Source: Planctomycetota bacterium
GTDB lineage: Bacteria; Planctomycetota; Planctomycetia; Pirellulales; Pirellulaceae
DNA: 12,339 nucleotides
Assembly (NCBI GenBank): GCA_019347795.1
Contig: JAHWKS010000062.1
Location: 1-12,339, forward strand
Direction of reading: 5' to 3'
The position numbers were made by a program, and so were the translations under genes. This document shows, piece by piece, positions 5,244 to 12,339 of this stretch. The number at the start of each line of letters is the position of its first letter. The first letter of the stretch is position 1. The notes beneath the pieces were generated by a model. The model saw nothing but the letters and a program-made list of their open reading frames with translations. It did no database searches and was not told the DNA's origin.

Positions 5244-5459
5244 GCCGCCGCGCCGTCCCTGCCCCGACAAGTTGAAGCGAACTGAAGTTGCGCCAGCCGC
5301 GCGGCCTTTGCAAGGATTTTTCCCTACTCCGCCGCGAGCCGCTTCGCAACTCCCCCTTTTGACCTGATCCGCCTGCCGACGTATTTGCTTGCGGCCGAGC
5401 GGGGCTGTCGAGTACCTTCTTGGGAGCGCCTCCCTTTCTTGCACCTGGAGCGATTCGCG

Positions 5460-6698
5460 ATGCGAAAGATCATGCTGGCCGCGGCTTTGTGCCTCCTCGC
5501 CGCCGCGGGACACGCCGCGGAGATTGTGTTTAACGGGATTCAGCTTCCCACGGAACTGGGCGTCGGGTATGCGGTGCGGCTGATCGACATGAACGATGAC
5601 GGCCGGCTCGACATCGCCGTGGTGGATAAGACCCGCATCCTCTGGCTGGAGAACCCAACCTGGCGGGAGCACGTGATCCTGGAAGGGCAGACGCGGCCCG
5701 ACAACGTCTGCTTCGCCCCGAACGACATCGACGGCGATGGAAAACTCGACTTCGCCCTCGGCGCCGACTGGACCCTCAACACCAAGGAAGGCGGGCAGAT
5801 CGCCTGGATTGAGCAGAACGAGAAGCCGGGCCGGCCGTGGACGCTGCACCCCATCGGCGAAGAGCCGACGGTGCACCGCATGCGCTGGGCCGACCTCGAC
5901 GGCGACGACCGCAAGGAGCTGGTCGTCGCTCCACTCTTCGGCCGCGGCACAACCCGCCCGAACTTCGCCGAGCGGGGAGTGCGGCTGCTCTCCTTCGCGA
6001 TTCCGCAGAACCCGGCGGTCGGGCCGTGGCAGCCGACGGTGCTCAATGACGACTTGCACGTGGTGCACAACTTCATGCCGGCCGACCTGAACGGCGATGG
6101 GCAGCTCGAAGTGCTCGTGGCGAGCTTCGAAGGCGTGAGTCTTTTGGAGCGAAGCGGTGACGCCGCGTGGCGGCGGACGCTCATCGGCGAAGGGAACCAG
6201 CAGACGTCGCCCAATCGCGGCGCCAGCGAGGTCAAGCACGGCCGGCTCGCCGGCGGCGCCGATTACATCGCCACCATCGAGCCGTGGCACGGCCATCAAG
6301 TGGTCGTCTACACGCGGCCGGAAGGCGAGCGGACCGAAAGCGGCGACTGGCTTTGGAAGCGCCAGGTTTTGGACGAGGAGCTGAAATGGGGGCACGCCGT
6401 ATGGTGCGCCAACCTCGACAACGACGAAGACCAGGAGCTGATCATCGGCGTGCGCGACAACAAAGACGAGCAACATCGCTGCGGCGTGCGAATCTATGAC
6501 CCGCAGGACAATCGCGGCGAGAAATGGACGCGGCAACTGGTGGACCCCGGCAGCGTCGCCGTGGAGGACCTCGTCGCCGGCGACGTCAACAACGACGGCC
6601 GAGTGGACATCGTCGCCGTCGGCCGGCAGACGCACAACGCCAAGATCTACTTCAACGAGACGCCGAAAGCGAAACCCGCCGCGAACAATGCGAAGTGA
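5460..6698 (+). CDS. Secreted FG-GAP/VCBS repeat beta-propeller protein
   Basis: 412 residues from ATG 5460, with GGAG at 5447-5450 and a signal peptide (hydrophobic 4-16, likely cut after GHA at 17-19). The upstream frame stays open to 5385 but lacks both features. Six calcium-loop motifs of the DxNxDGxxD type are visible: residues 43-51, 89-97, 145-153, 209-217, 318-326 (partly degenerate) and 375-383. This indicates a propeller of about seven blades acting outside the cytoplasm. The end VAVGRQTHNAKIYFNE is the usual finish of the planctomycete version. Ligand and reaction are unknown; similar proteins in this phylum often travel with sulfatases and sugar-degrading enzymes, and a sulfatase lies 1.6 kb downstream. 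Confidence 0.85.
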   Translation: MRKIMLAAALCLLAAAGHAAEIVFNGIQLPTELGVGYAVRLIDMNDDGRLDIAVVDKTRILWLENPTWREHVILEGQTRPDNVCFAPNDIDGDGKLDFALGADWTLNTKEGGQIAWIEQNEKPGRPWTLHPIGEEPTVHRMRWADLDGDDRKELVVAPLFGRGTTRPNFAERGVRLLSFAIPQNPAVGPWQPTVLNDDLHVVHNFMPADLNGDGQLEVLVASFEGVSLLERSGDAAWRRTLIGEGNQQTSPNRGASEVKHGRLAGGADYIATIEPWHGHQVVVYTRPEGERTESGDWLWKRQVLDEELKWGHAVWCANLDNDEDQELIIGVRDNKDEQHRCGVRIYDPQDNRGEKWTRQLVDPGSVAVEDLVAGDVNNDGRVDIVAVGRQTHNAKIYFNETPKAKPAANNAK

Positions 6699-6859
6699 AT
6701 CGGCCTACCCGAGACCCCCTTCTGTGCATGATGCCGTATCCACGGTCCGACGAGCCCCCAAGCAACCACAAAGAATCCTGAATACCGGAGGTGCTTGGCT
6801 CCCCGGCCCGCAGTCCAGGAAAAGGTCTCCACCGATCACCCCGAAAGAATCGTAAGCGC
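6699..6859. other. Non-coding stretch after the FG-GAP gene
   Basis: No frame here shows a convincing protein pattern. Short minus-strand frames run through it but are antisense to the end of the FG-GAP gene and have no ribosome binding site. I see no terminator with a T-run directly behind the gene. Confidence 0.5.
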
Positions 6860-6895
6860 CAGGAACCACAAGACATTTTGTCTTATCGGTTCCTG
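6860..6895. repeat. REP-like palindromic hairpin
   Basis: CAGGAACC (6860-6867) pairs with GGTTCCTG (6888-6895). Inside, AAGACA (6870-6875) pairs with TGTCTT (6879-6884) around a TTT loop, with a small 2-by-3 internal loop between the two stems: 14 bp in all. GGTTCCTGACACC-type ends are, as I recall, typical of repetitive extragenic palindromes in this phylum. A short direct repeat CTTTCCTTAC follows at about 6900 and 6917. No T-run, so not a normal terminator. Confidence 0.55.
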
Positions 6896-7000
6896 ACACC
6901 TTTCCTTACTCCAGCTTTCCTTACCCGATGCCGGAATGATGGCCGACGCGATCGAGCACCAACAGCGTTATCTTCCCGCCCCGACTCCAGATCTATTTGA

Positions 7001-7129
7001 CCGCTGATCCAACGAGGTCGTACAGGGGGAGGTCAGAAGGACGAAGACTGCGCCGCCTTCCTGCGCGCGCTGGACGAAGCGGTCGAGCGGAGCGAGACGC
7101 GAAGAAGCGGAATCGTTTGGGAGTACTGA
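7001..7129 (+). pseudogene. Orphan C-terminal coding fragment
   Basis: One frame is open from the TGA at 6998-7000 to a TGA at 7127-7129 and ends DEDCAAFLRALDEAVERSETRRSGIVWEY. The last 30 residues look like an amphipathic helix and a natural protein end with GC-rich third positions. There is no ATG or GTG start and the upstream part is missing. It lies 20 bases before the 7150 gene, the same position that the tail remnants at 1083 and 2961 have before their downstream genes, but its intact parent is not in the window. Confidence 0.35.
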
Positions 7130-7149
7130 TTTCCGGAAGGTCTACCTCC

Positions 7150-7791
7150 ATGAATGAAGTTGGAAACGAAAACAAGCATCCGTCCCATCAGCTTGGTACG
7201 CCACGACGCAGTTCATGGAGTCGCATGCGGGGTCCATTGCTTGTGGCTGCCGGAAGCGTATTCTGTCTACTGTTCATTGTGTTCGGACTCCAACCGCGAG
7301 AACACCAGCAGCAAGCAGCACATGATGCGCCTCTTAATTCCGGGCGAGGCGCAAGTATAGACGAGGGGTCGATACCAGATTTCTTAGTTGTCCTCGCCGA
7401 CGCGAGAGATACTTCATGCACTGCCCAAGAACATGGCTCAGTTCTCCTCACATACGCGGTAACGGAGAAATTCCCCGCACCTAACGCAATTCAAGAGATT
7501 TCTTCTCGCCTTAAATCCCTCGGCTGGCGACCTTTAAAAGAGGATTGGCTGAATCCTGGACTGCGGTCGTCACACGTCGCGGGCTGGAGCGAGTTCTTAG
7601 ACGCCACAACCAACCCGATGCGCCGTGTGCATCAGTGGAGCGCCCAGTGGGAAAGTCCATCTGGAGACGTTGTTGATTACACGCTCCTCTACGACTATCC
7701 GGAAAATGGGCGACCCGATCTCGAGTTATTGCGGGTAAGTGGGTCTTGGTTTCCGGCTAATTTAGCCGAAGCGATGCGCAGTTCGCGATGA
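7150..7791 (+). CDS. Single-pass membrane-anchored protein of unknown function
   Basis: 213 residues from ATG 7150 with GGAAGG at 7135-7140. The frame is open further upstream to 6997, but that part is a shadow of another frame. Residues 1-28 are polar and basic, 29-47 form one helix (LLVAAGSVFCLLFIVFG), and the rest would be outside. The outer domain has LKSLGWRPLKEDWLNPG, SSHVAGWSEFLDAT and VHQWSAQWESPSGDVVDYTLLY; I recall this combination from unnamed planctomycete proteins. Codons ending in A/T, including TTA, are frequent, unlike the sulfatase next door, so the gene may be acquired. No operon partner. Confidence 0.7.
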   Translation: MNEVGNENKHPSHQLGTPRRSSWSRMRGPLLVAAGSVFCLLFIVFGLQPREHQQQAAHDAPLNSGRGASIDEGSIPDFLVVLADARDTSCTAQEHGSVLLTYAVTEKFPAPNAIQEISSRLKSLGWRPLKEDWLNPGLRSSHVAGWSEFLDATTNPMRRVHQWSAQWESPSGDVVDYTLLYDYPENGRPDLELLRVSGSWFPANLAEAMRSSR

Positions 7792-7831
7792 CGCAAAGAG
7801 GAGGGTGTCGGGTTCGCTGATGTCACTGTGG

Positions 7832-7854
7832 CGCCGGGACTTTGATTCCCGGCG
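7832..7854. terminator. GC-rich hairpin behind the 7150-7791 gene
   Basis: CGCCGGGA (7832-7839) and TCCCGGCG (7847-7854) form a perfect 8-bp stem with a 7-base loop, 41 bases after the stop codon. There is no T-run directly after it, so termination here is only a possibility. Confidence 0.35.
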
Positions 7855-7887
7855 GCTTGGCGGCCAGGAAAAATTTTCTGCGGAGGC

Positions 7888-7917
7888 TTGACTGGCAAGT
7901 GACTGTTTGAATACTTA
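7888..7917 (+). promoter_or_regulatory. Possible sigma70-like promoter ahead of the sulfatase
   Basis: TTGACT (7888-7893), an 18-base spacer and TACTTA (7912-7917). The -35 box is good and the -10 box is poor. It lies about 375 bases upstream of the sulfatase start and would also transcribe the palindrome and small ORF at 8120-8257. Confidence 0.25.
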
Positions 7918-8119
7918 TTCGGAAATCGACGAACAGTCTTCGGGTGGACAGATGGTCCCGCCGTGTCCTTGGGAAACCGGGATTCGCGGCTGTAGGAAGA
8001 CGATGGCGGCGCGGAATCGCCGCGGTCCATGCCCGCGTGCGCGATGGTGATTGTTGTGGCCGTGATTGTCGTGAAATGTCCAGCAGCGAACGCATTGGCG
8101 ATGGATACCCCTCGCGAAG

Positions 8120-8147
8120 AAGGAGGGCGCATTAATGCGCACTCCTT
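8120..8147. repeat. 28-bp palindrome with start signals on both strands
   Basis: The centre GCGCATTAATGCGC (8127-8140) is a perfect palindrome. It is flanked by AAGGAG (8120-8125) and CTCCTT (8142-8147) after one mismatched pair. Because AAGGAG is a Shine-Dalgarno and ATTAAT contains overlapping ATG codons, each strand carries a Shine-Dalgarno followed by ATG at 8-9 bases. In RNA the hairpin would hide both. Confidence 0.7.
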
Positions 8148-8257
8148 GTAGTGGCGCCCGCGCCAGGCGCCGCCTGAGCCGCACCTACGGCCGCAAGCCC
8201 TCGCCGTTTCCGGCGCCGGCCATCGAGAGTTCGGCGGTGCGGCGCCAGCCGGCCTGA
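8135..8257 (+). CDS. Possible 40-aa basic small protein upstream of the sulfatase
   Basis: ATG 8135 follows AAGGAGG (8120-8126) by 8 bases and reads 40 codons to TGA 8255-8257, 35 bases before the sulfatase ATG. The peptide starts MRTPCSGARARRRLSRTYGRK, is Arg-rich at the front and Pro/Ala-rich behind. Third positions are mostly G or C, as in the real genes here. No homologue recognised. The start signals are part of the palindrome, so they could be fortuitous; a leader peptide of the sulfatase or a decayed gene end are the alternatives. Confidence 0.25.
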   Translation: MRTPCSGARARRRLSRTYGRKPSPFPAPAIESSAVRRQPA

Positions 8258-8292
8258 AACAACGCCTCTTTCCTTTCCGGAGTCGCCCTCCC

Positions 8293-9582
8293 ATGACCGC
8301 TTGCTCGCGACATCGATCAACGTTTCTCGTGATTGCCGCTGCGCTGGTCATCGCCCTCTTCGCGGAGGCGACCCGAGCCGCGCCGAACATCGTGCTCATC
8401 ATGGCGGACGACATGGGTTATGAGTGCGTCGGCGCGAACGGTGGAACGTCGTACAAGACGCCGCACTTGGACCGGCTGGCGAAGACCGGTCTGCGGTTCG
8501 AGCACTGCCACTCGCAGCCGCTGTGCACGCCGTCCCGCGTGCAGATCATGACCGGCCTCTATAACGATCGCAGCTACATCCGCTTCGGGCTGCTCGATCC
8601 CAAGGCGACCACGTTCGCGCACATGCTGAAGAAGGCGGGCTACGCCACCTGCGTCGCGGGAAAGTGGCAGTTGGAAGGAGGACTCGACGCGCCGAGCCAC
8701 TTCGGCTTTGATGAATACTGCCTCTGGCAGCTCACGCGCCGGCCAAGCCGCTATCCCAACCCCGGTCTTGAGATCAACGGGGAGCTGGTCGATTACACCA
8801 GCGGCGAGTACGGCCCGGACGTGGTCTGCGACTACCTGTGCGACTTCATCACGCGGCACAAAGATGGCCCCTTCTTCGCGTACTACCCGATGATCCTCCC
8901 GCACTGGCCGTTCGAGCCGACGCCCGACAGTGCCGATTGGGACCCGCAGGCAAAAGGCGCCACCAAGGGGCAAGGAAAGAATCGGTACTTTGCCGACATG
9001 GTCGCGTACACCGACAAGATGGTCGGCAAGATCGTCGCTAGGTTGGAGGAGCTGGACCTGCGAGATGACACGCTCGTCCTCTTCACGTGCGACAACGGTA
9101 CGGCGGTGGGCATAGAGTCGCGCATGGGAGAGAAAGTCGTCCCTGGCGGAAAGGGAAAGACGACGGACAACGGAACCCACGTGCCGCTGATCGCCAACTG
9201 GCCCGGCGTGGTTCCCGCGGGCGTGTCTCATGACCTGGTGGACTTCACCGACGTGCTGCCGACGCTGGCCGAGATCAGCGGGGCGCCGCTTCCGGCGGGC
9301 GTCGAGTTGGACGGACGCAGCTTCGCTCCCCAGCTTCGCGGCGAGCCGGGCCGGCCGCGAACGTGGATCTTCTCCTGGTACGAGCGGAACGGTCGCCGCA
9401 ACCAGGCCTCGCGGTGGGCCCGCGATCAGCACTTCAAGCTCTACGACAACGGACGGTTCTTCGACGTGGTCGCCGACCCGAAGGAAGAGACGCCTCTCGA
9501 TCCGGCATCACTCTCCGACGCGCAGCGCAAAGTGCGCGAGGAGTTTCAGGCGGTCCTCGACGCTCGGGAGAAATACAAGTGA
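8293..9582 (+). CDS. Secreted S1-family sulfatase (formylglycine type)
   Basis: 429 residues from ATG 8293, GGAG at 8279-8282. Signal peptide in residues 1-30 (cut near TRA-A). Family S1 marks: the metal pair Asp39-Asp40 in LIMADDMGY; Cys78 in CTPSR (78-82), the residue turned into formylglycine by a formylglycine-generating enzyme; VAGKWQL (Lys124); PHWPF (His204); FTCDNG (Asp267, Asn268); GGKGKTTDNG (Lys287 or Lys289). It hydrolyses sulfate esters, most likely of algal or other polysaccharides, outside the cytoplasm. The substrate cannot be read from the sequence. Length is on the short side for S1 but all parts are present. It converges with topoisomerase IB, with 7 bases between the stops. 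Confidence 0.92.
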   Translation: MTACSRHRSTFLVIAAALVIALFAEATRAAPNIVLIMADDMGYECVGANGGTSYKTPHLDRLAKTGLRFEHCHSQPLCTPSRVQIMTGLYNDRSYIRFGLLDPKATTFAHMLKKAGYATCVAGKWQLEGGLDAPSHFGFDEYCLWQLTRRPSRYPNPGLEINGELVDYTSGEYGPDVVCDYLCDFITRHKDGPFFAYYPMILPHWPFEPTPDSADWDPQAKGATKGQGKNRYFADMVAYTDKMVGKIVARLEELDLRDDTLVLFTCDNGTAVGIESRMGEKVVPGGKGKTTDNGTHVPLIANWPGVVPAGVSHDLVDFTDVLPTLAEISGAPLPAGVELDGRSFAPQLRGEPGRPRTWIFSWYERNGRRNQASRWARDQHFKLYDNGRFFDVVADPKEETPLDPASLSDAQRKVREEFQAVLDAREKYK

Positions 9583-9589
9583 GCGGCCG

Positions 9590-10651
9590 CTAATGGCCGT
9601 GCGTCACCTTGAGGAAGTGGAGCAAGATTTGCTCGTCGCGGGGGCGCCAGCGGTCGCGGCGAATGCGAAGGTCGCGGAACTCCGCAGGAAAATCGCCTTC
9701 CAGGAAGGCGTCCAGCAGCAGCGGGTGAATGTAAGCGCTGCGGCAGACGCTGGGCGTGTTCCCCAGCAGCGCCGCGGTTTCCTTCACCACGCGGGAGATC
9801 GCCGACCGGCGGCGCCGCTTGCTGGCCGCCTCTTCCTCGAACAGCCTCCCTGCGGCAAAGGCCGAGGCTTTCCACGTACGGAAATCCTTGGTGGTGAATG
9901 AATCGCCGGCCAGCGACTGCAGGTGCTCGTTCACGTCATCGGAGGTGACGGCCTCGTATCGGCCTTCGTCGGCTTCGTACACGAACAGGCGCCGGCCGGA
10001 CAGCTCGCGACATCGCTCGACCAGCTTCGCCACCCGCTTGTCCCGCAGCTCCACGGTGCGGGTCACGCCCGACTTCCCGCGGAAGCGAAAGCTCACCCCG
10101 GCGCCGTTCACGTGCACGTGACGCCGGCGGAATGTAGTCAGCCCGTAAGAGCCGTTCTCCCGCACGTACTCTTCATTGCCCACGCGGAGGGACGTCTCAT
10201 CCAAAAGCGCCAACACCAGGCTGCACACTTTCTCTCGCGAGTGCTTGCGGCGCGAAAGCCGGCGGTGCACCTCCCGGCGAACCTTGGGGAGGGCCCGGCC
10301 GAAGTCGAGCATCCGGCGGAATTTCGCCAGGTTGCTCACGTGCCGCCAGCGCTCGTGATAGAGGTACTGCTTCCGCCCCTGATCATCCCGGCCGGTGACC
10401 TGCAGGTGCGCCTCTTCATCTGCGGCGATCCAGACGTCGGTCCAGGCGGGCGGGATCACCAGCGATTCGATCCGCTGCCGCGTGCGGCGGGAACGAACTC
10501 GGTTGCCGTCGGCGTCGATGTACGAGAAGCCGCCGCCCGCTTTGCGGCGCTCGATGCCCGGCTCATCATCGGTGACGTAGCGCAATTGAGCGAGCTTCGC
10601 CAGCGCCTCCGGCTCGGTCGCGTCGGCCAGTTTGTTCCAGGAGATCAACAT
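9590..10651 (-). CDS. DNA topoisomerase IB (poxvirus-like bacterial type)
   Basis: 353 residues from ATG 10651 ([10 protein letters not shown]). The frame is open to 10849, but the family has no such extension and that part is Cys/His-rich noise. Relaxes supercoils by nicking one strand through a 3'-phosphotyrosine. Catalytic residues by motif: Arg156 in SLRVGNEEY, Lys193 in FRGKSG, Arg258 in KDFRTW, Asn298 in LGNTPSVCR (Asn replaces the His of the viral enzyme, as usual in bacteria), and Tyr307 in CRSAYIHP. The length fits. The Shine-Dalgarno candidate (GGGGAG) is about 15 bases away, a little far, so the exact start is uncertain by a few codons. Confidence 0.9.
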   Translation of the reverse strand: MLISWNKLADATEPEALAKLAQLRYVTDDEPGIERRKAGGGFSYIDADGNRVRSRRTRQRIESLVIPPAWTDVWIAADEEAHLQVTGRDDQGRKQYLYHERWRHVSNLAKFRRMLDFGRALPKVRREVHRRLSRRKHSREKVCSLVLALLDETSLRVGNEEYVRENGSYGLTTFRRRHVHVNGAGVSFRFRGKSGVTRTVELRDKRVAKLVERCRELSGRRLFVYEADEGRYEAVTSDDVNEHLQSLAGDSFTTKDFRTWKASAFAAGRLFEEEAASKRRRRSAISRVVKETAALLGNTPSVCRSAYIHPLLLDAFLEGDFPAEFRDLRIRRDRWRPRDEQILLHFLKVTHGH

Positions 10652-10861
10652 ACCGCGATCGGGAAACTCCCCTTGAATAGGCGCCCAGTTAAATCGTCGC
10701 CCGAGACGTTGCCCGCCCGCATCGGCGAAGCAGGGAGCAAAGGTTGTGCCGTCGCTCAAAGGATGGTCGCCTGCGCGGCCGGAATGGGCACGGTGTTTGC
10801 ACCAGTCCTGCGATGTCGAGCAAAAAACGAGACGACCATCCCTTGGCATAAGGAGCGACTT

Positions 10862-11143
10862 ATGGACCTGTTGTTAGCGATTCTCGGTTGGTGCCTCTTC
10901 GGCTTGATTGCGGGCGCCATTGCCCGGCTGCTGATCCCCGGCCGACAGCCGATCGGGATCATGATGACGATCGTGCTGGGGATTGTGGGCTCTCTGACGG
11001 GCGGATTCGTCGGCTACCTGCTCGTTGGCGGAGAGCCGCTTCAGGCGTCGGGCTGGATTCTCTCGATCCTCGGCGCCGTGATCGTGCTGGGGCTTTACGT
11101 AGCCTTCAGCCGGCCGCGCCGCGAAGTGAAGCACATGCGGTAG
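10862..11143 (+). CDS. GlsB/YeaQ/YmgE-type (transglycosylase-associated) membrane protein
   Basis: 93 residues, ATG 10862 with AAGGAG at 10850-10855. Three membrane segments (about 5-24, 32-56, 63-82) rich in Gly, with the family marks [16 protein letters not shown] and [15 protein letters not shown]. These proteins are often stress-induced in enterobacteria; despite the name there is no shown transglycosylase activity. Divergent from topoisomerase IB with a 210-base gap between the starts, in which I see no convincing promoter. Transcription most likely ends at the terminator at 11168. Confidence 0.88.
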   Translation: MDLLLAILGWCLFGLIAGAIARLLIPGRQPIGIMMTIVLGIVGSLTGGFVGYLLVGGEPLQASGWILSILGAVIVLGLYVAFSRPRREVKHMR

Positions 11144-11167
11144 CGCCGCGCGAACCCAATTGTTAGG

Positions 11168-11210
11168 CAGCCGCGGACGCGCCTCGAGCGCGGACGCGGC
11201 TGTCGTTTTT
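11168..11210 (+). terminator. Strong Rho-independent terminator
   Basis: A 15-base stem (11168-11182 with 11188-11202) has 13 paired positions, nearly all G-C, two mismatches in the middle and a 5-base loop. Five T follow at 11206-11210. It is 24 bases behind the stop of the 10862-11143 gene and separates it from the next ORF. Confidence 0.8.
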
Positions 11211-11240
11211 GCGCAAGGGAGAAAAGCATACGATGGAGTT

Positions 11241-11777
11241 ATGCTTCCTCGCTCGCTGGTCGCCGGCAAGATTCACTCCGGCACGCTGGTCATTTTGGTC
11301 ATTGTCTTCGCGGCGTTGGCGGCGTCCGGGTTCGCGTGGTGGCATCAGTACCAGCAGAGTCGCCGTGCCTTGGCGTATTGGGGCGCCGGTGGGGCGACGC
11401 TCATTCGGCGCGGGGAAATTGTCGAGTTGATCGAACTGGGGCCGCGCAGTCCGGATGACGGCGCGGCGACGGAGACGCTCTTCGAGCGAACGATTCAAGG
11501 CCGGTTCGACATCTCTGCGGCGCCCGGCCTGGTCCATTCCCGGCAGTCGCTCATCTCCGACGCCAGTTTTCAATGGGACGCCGAAACGGACGCGGCGCCG
11601 GCGTGGGAGTACGTATTGCGATTCCGGGACGAGCACGAGGAGTTTCTCGTCGCCCTCGACCTCACCGCCGGCTACGCCTGGTCCCCCGGCGACCGCCCGC
11701 CGCTCCGCCTCGGCCCAACGCTCCAGAAGGGACTGCAAAGATTCTTCGCCGAGCAATCGCAGCGTCGCACCCAATGA
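11241..11777 (+). CDS. Single-pass membrane protein of unknown function
   Basis: 178 residues from ATG 11241. One helix near the N-terminus (about 14-34, TLVILVIVFAALAASGFAWW), then a soluble domain. Visible parts are YWGAGGATLIRRGEIVELIELG, a segment RFDISAAPGLVHSRQSLISDASFQW, and YVLRFRDEHEEFLVALDLTAGYAW. The domain alternates strands and short loops, and I do not recognise the family. The best Shine-Dalgarno for this ATG is poor (TGGAG only 2 bases away; AAGGGAG is about 19 bases away), so the start may be weakly used; no other in-frame start exists nearby. The leader begins directly behind the terminator, so a new promoter is expected within a few tens of bases. Confidence 0.65.
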   Translation: MLPRSLVAGKIHSGTLVILVIVFAALAASGFAWWHQYQQSRRALAYWGAGGATLIRRGEIVELIELGPRSPDDGAATETLFERTIQGRFDISAAPGLVHSRQSLISDASFQWDAETDAAPAWEYVLRFRDEHEEFLVALDLTAGYAWSPGDRPPLRLGPTLQKGLQRFFAEQSQRRTQ

Positions 11778-11870
11778 CTGCGGCGCCAGGGCGGCTAGCT
11801 CCAGCTTCCCCTCTCCGCCGCTGTTGGGATCACGTTAAGCACTCGTCATCGTCGCCGTAGCAGACGTCGC

Positions 11871-12339
11871 TCAAGAGACGGATTGAATCGACGCTGCATG
11901 CTGCACCGGTCGATTAATCATCTGGCTCGCCTCGAAAATCACGAGCGGCACGAGCCAACTTGCCCAGGTCGAAAACGGGTAGAGCCAGAGGACGTCGAAC
12001 TCCGTGACTGTCGCCAAGCCTCCGATCAGCCGGATCACGATTGCCGAGCACAAGAGAATGAAGGTGCGCTGCATCCAGCGCCGGTGATCGGCGAACCGTC
12101 GCCTGACCGCGGCTCTCCAGCCGAGCGCGACGCAGGCCGCGGTGGCGATCGCCAGCGACCCGAGCCCCGCGGCGGCGACGGCGCCGGTGGCCGCATAGCG
12201 GGCCATCCAAAGACCGCTGGGCGCCACGAGCAGCAGGACGCAGACGCCCTGCACGCGTCCGAGGCGCCGATGCCACCGCGGAGCAGCCTTTCGGAAGCGA
12301 TCGCTGATCAGAATCGTGCCGAGAATGAGCGACGCGGGG
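11871..12339 (-). CDS. DUF2306 multi-pass membrane protein (cut by right edge)
   Basis: The minus frame is open from the window edge to TGA at 11873-11871, about 155 residues, so the N-terminus is missing. PF10067 marks: WHRRLGRVQGVCVLLLVAPSG, then a Gly/Ala-rich helix, FADHRRWMQRTFILLCSAIVIRLIGG, and a final helix with LVPLVIFEASQ. Four hydrophobic segments are visible after a first one ending at ILIS. The conserved HRR motifs at the helix ends fit the family, whose function is unknown. An internal GTG at 12254 is not the start, because the conserved WHRRLG lies before it. It converges with the 11241-11777 gene; the 93 bases between show no clear terminator. Confidence 0.8.
   Translation of the reverse strand, partial: PASLILGTILISDRFRKAAPRWHRRLGRVQGVCVLLLVAPSGLWMARYAATGAVAAAGLGSLAIATAACVALGWRAAVRRRFADHRRWMQRTFILLCSAIVIRLIGGLATVTEFDVLWLYPFSTWASWLVPLVIFEASQMINRPVQHAASIQSVS

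Noticed and set aside
5238..6635. 465-codon minus-strand open frame
   Set aside because: It is antisense to the FG-GAP gene along its whole length. The repeated Asp/Gly codons of that gene keep the opposite strand free of stops. No ribosome binding site or domain pattern.
7695..8132. Minus-strand frame starting at the palindrome (ATG 8132 with AAGGAG)
   Set aside because: It runs into antisense of the 7150-7791 gene, gives a Ser/Pro/Arg-rich product with no pattern, and its start signals are explained by the palindrome.
8317..9432. 371-codon minus-strand open frame
   Set aside because: Antisense to the sulfatase, whose catalytic motifs are all present on the plus strand; low-complexity Arg/Val/Glu product typical of a shadow frame.
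10677..10690. GTTAAAT core-box-like word near the topoisomerase start
   Set aside because: No complementary RYYYAAC box or stem nearby.
10652..10849. 66-residue N-terminal extension of topoisomerase IB
   Set aside because: No family member needs it, the composition is unlike the rest, and ATG 10651 gives the normal length.
9923..10861. Long plus-strand frame running into the 10862 gene
   Set aside because: Antisense to topoisomerase IB. Only the part from ATG 10862, with its own AAGGAG site, is the real membrane protein.
11162..11168. GTTAGGC, a perfect integron core box
   Set aside because: It has no partner box or foldable site around it and directly adjoins a normal terminator stem; a 7-base match is expected by chance.

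Overview
The window looks like a chromosomal stretch from a high-GC planctomycete, probably a Pirellulales-like lineage. Pointers are a secreted S1 sulfatase, a secreted FG-GAP/VCBS propeller protein, a MfnB-family (tetrahydromethanopterin-type C1 chemistry) enzyme outside the Archaea, a poxvirus-like topoisomerase IB, and several membrane proteins of the kind common as hypotheticals in that phylum. The assignment is inferred from gene content; there is no rRNA or tRNA here to test it.

Layout. (1) 1-3757, plus strand: a DUF58 gene cut by the left edge, a 213-aa membrane protein, a 188-aa membrane protein, a secreted protein with two STN-like modules, and mfnB. (2) 3758-5055: accessory patch with a small membrane-protein gene that has the anatomy of an integron gene cassette (a foldable attC-like site at 4206-4301), a DUF5678-like gene, and a truncated minus-strand WD40-like gene with a strong promoter. 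(3) 5056-5459: non-coding, with hairpins. (4) 5460-6698: FG-GAP protein. (5) 6699-8292: mostly non-coding, with a REP-like hairpin, an orphan C-terminal coding fragment, a 213-aa membrane-anchored protein and a long palindrome. (6) 8293-9582: sulfatase, convergent with topoisomerase IB (9590-10651, minus). (7) 10862-11777: a small membrane protein of the transglycosylase-associated family, a strong terminator, and a single-pass membrane protein. (8) 11871-12339: minus-strand DUF2306 membrane protein cut by the right edge.

Main finding. The ancestral operon seems to have been DUF58 - 188-aa protein - mfnB with tight junctions (a 2-nt gap, then an ATGA overlap). Both junctions have been opened by one extra gene each. 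In both cases a diverged second copy of the last 13-19 codons of the upstream gene now sits directly before the downstream gene. The second copies stay in frame and end at the same stop. In the first pair most differences are synonymous. This arrangement leaves the upstream protein intact and keeps the bases just ahead of the downstream start codon. Finding it twice in one operon suggests a common mode of gene insertion at operon junctions.

The inserted genes, the cassette gene and the 7150-7791 gene look less GC-rich at third codon positions than the core genes (judged by eye, not computed). I found no CRISPR array, rRNA, tRNA, transposase or integrase gene in the window.
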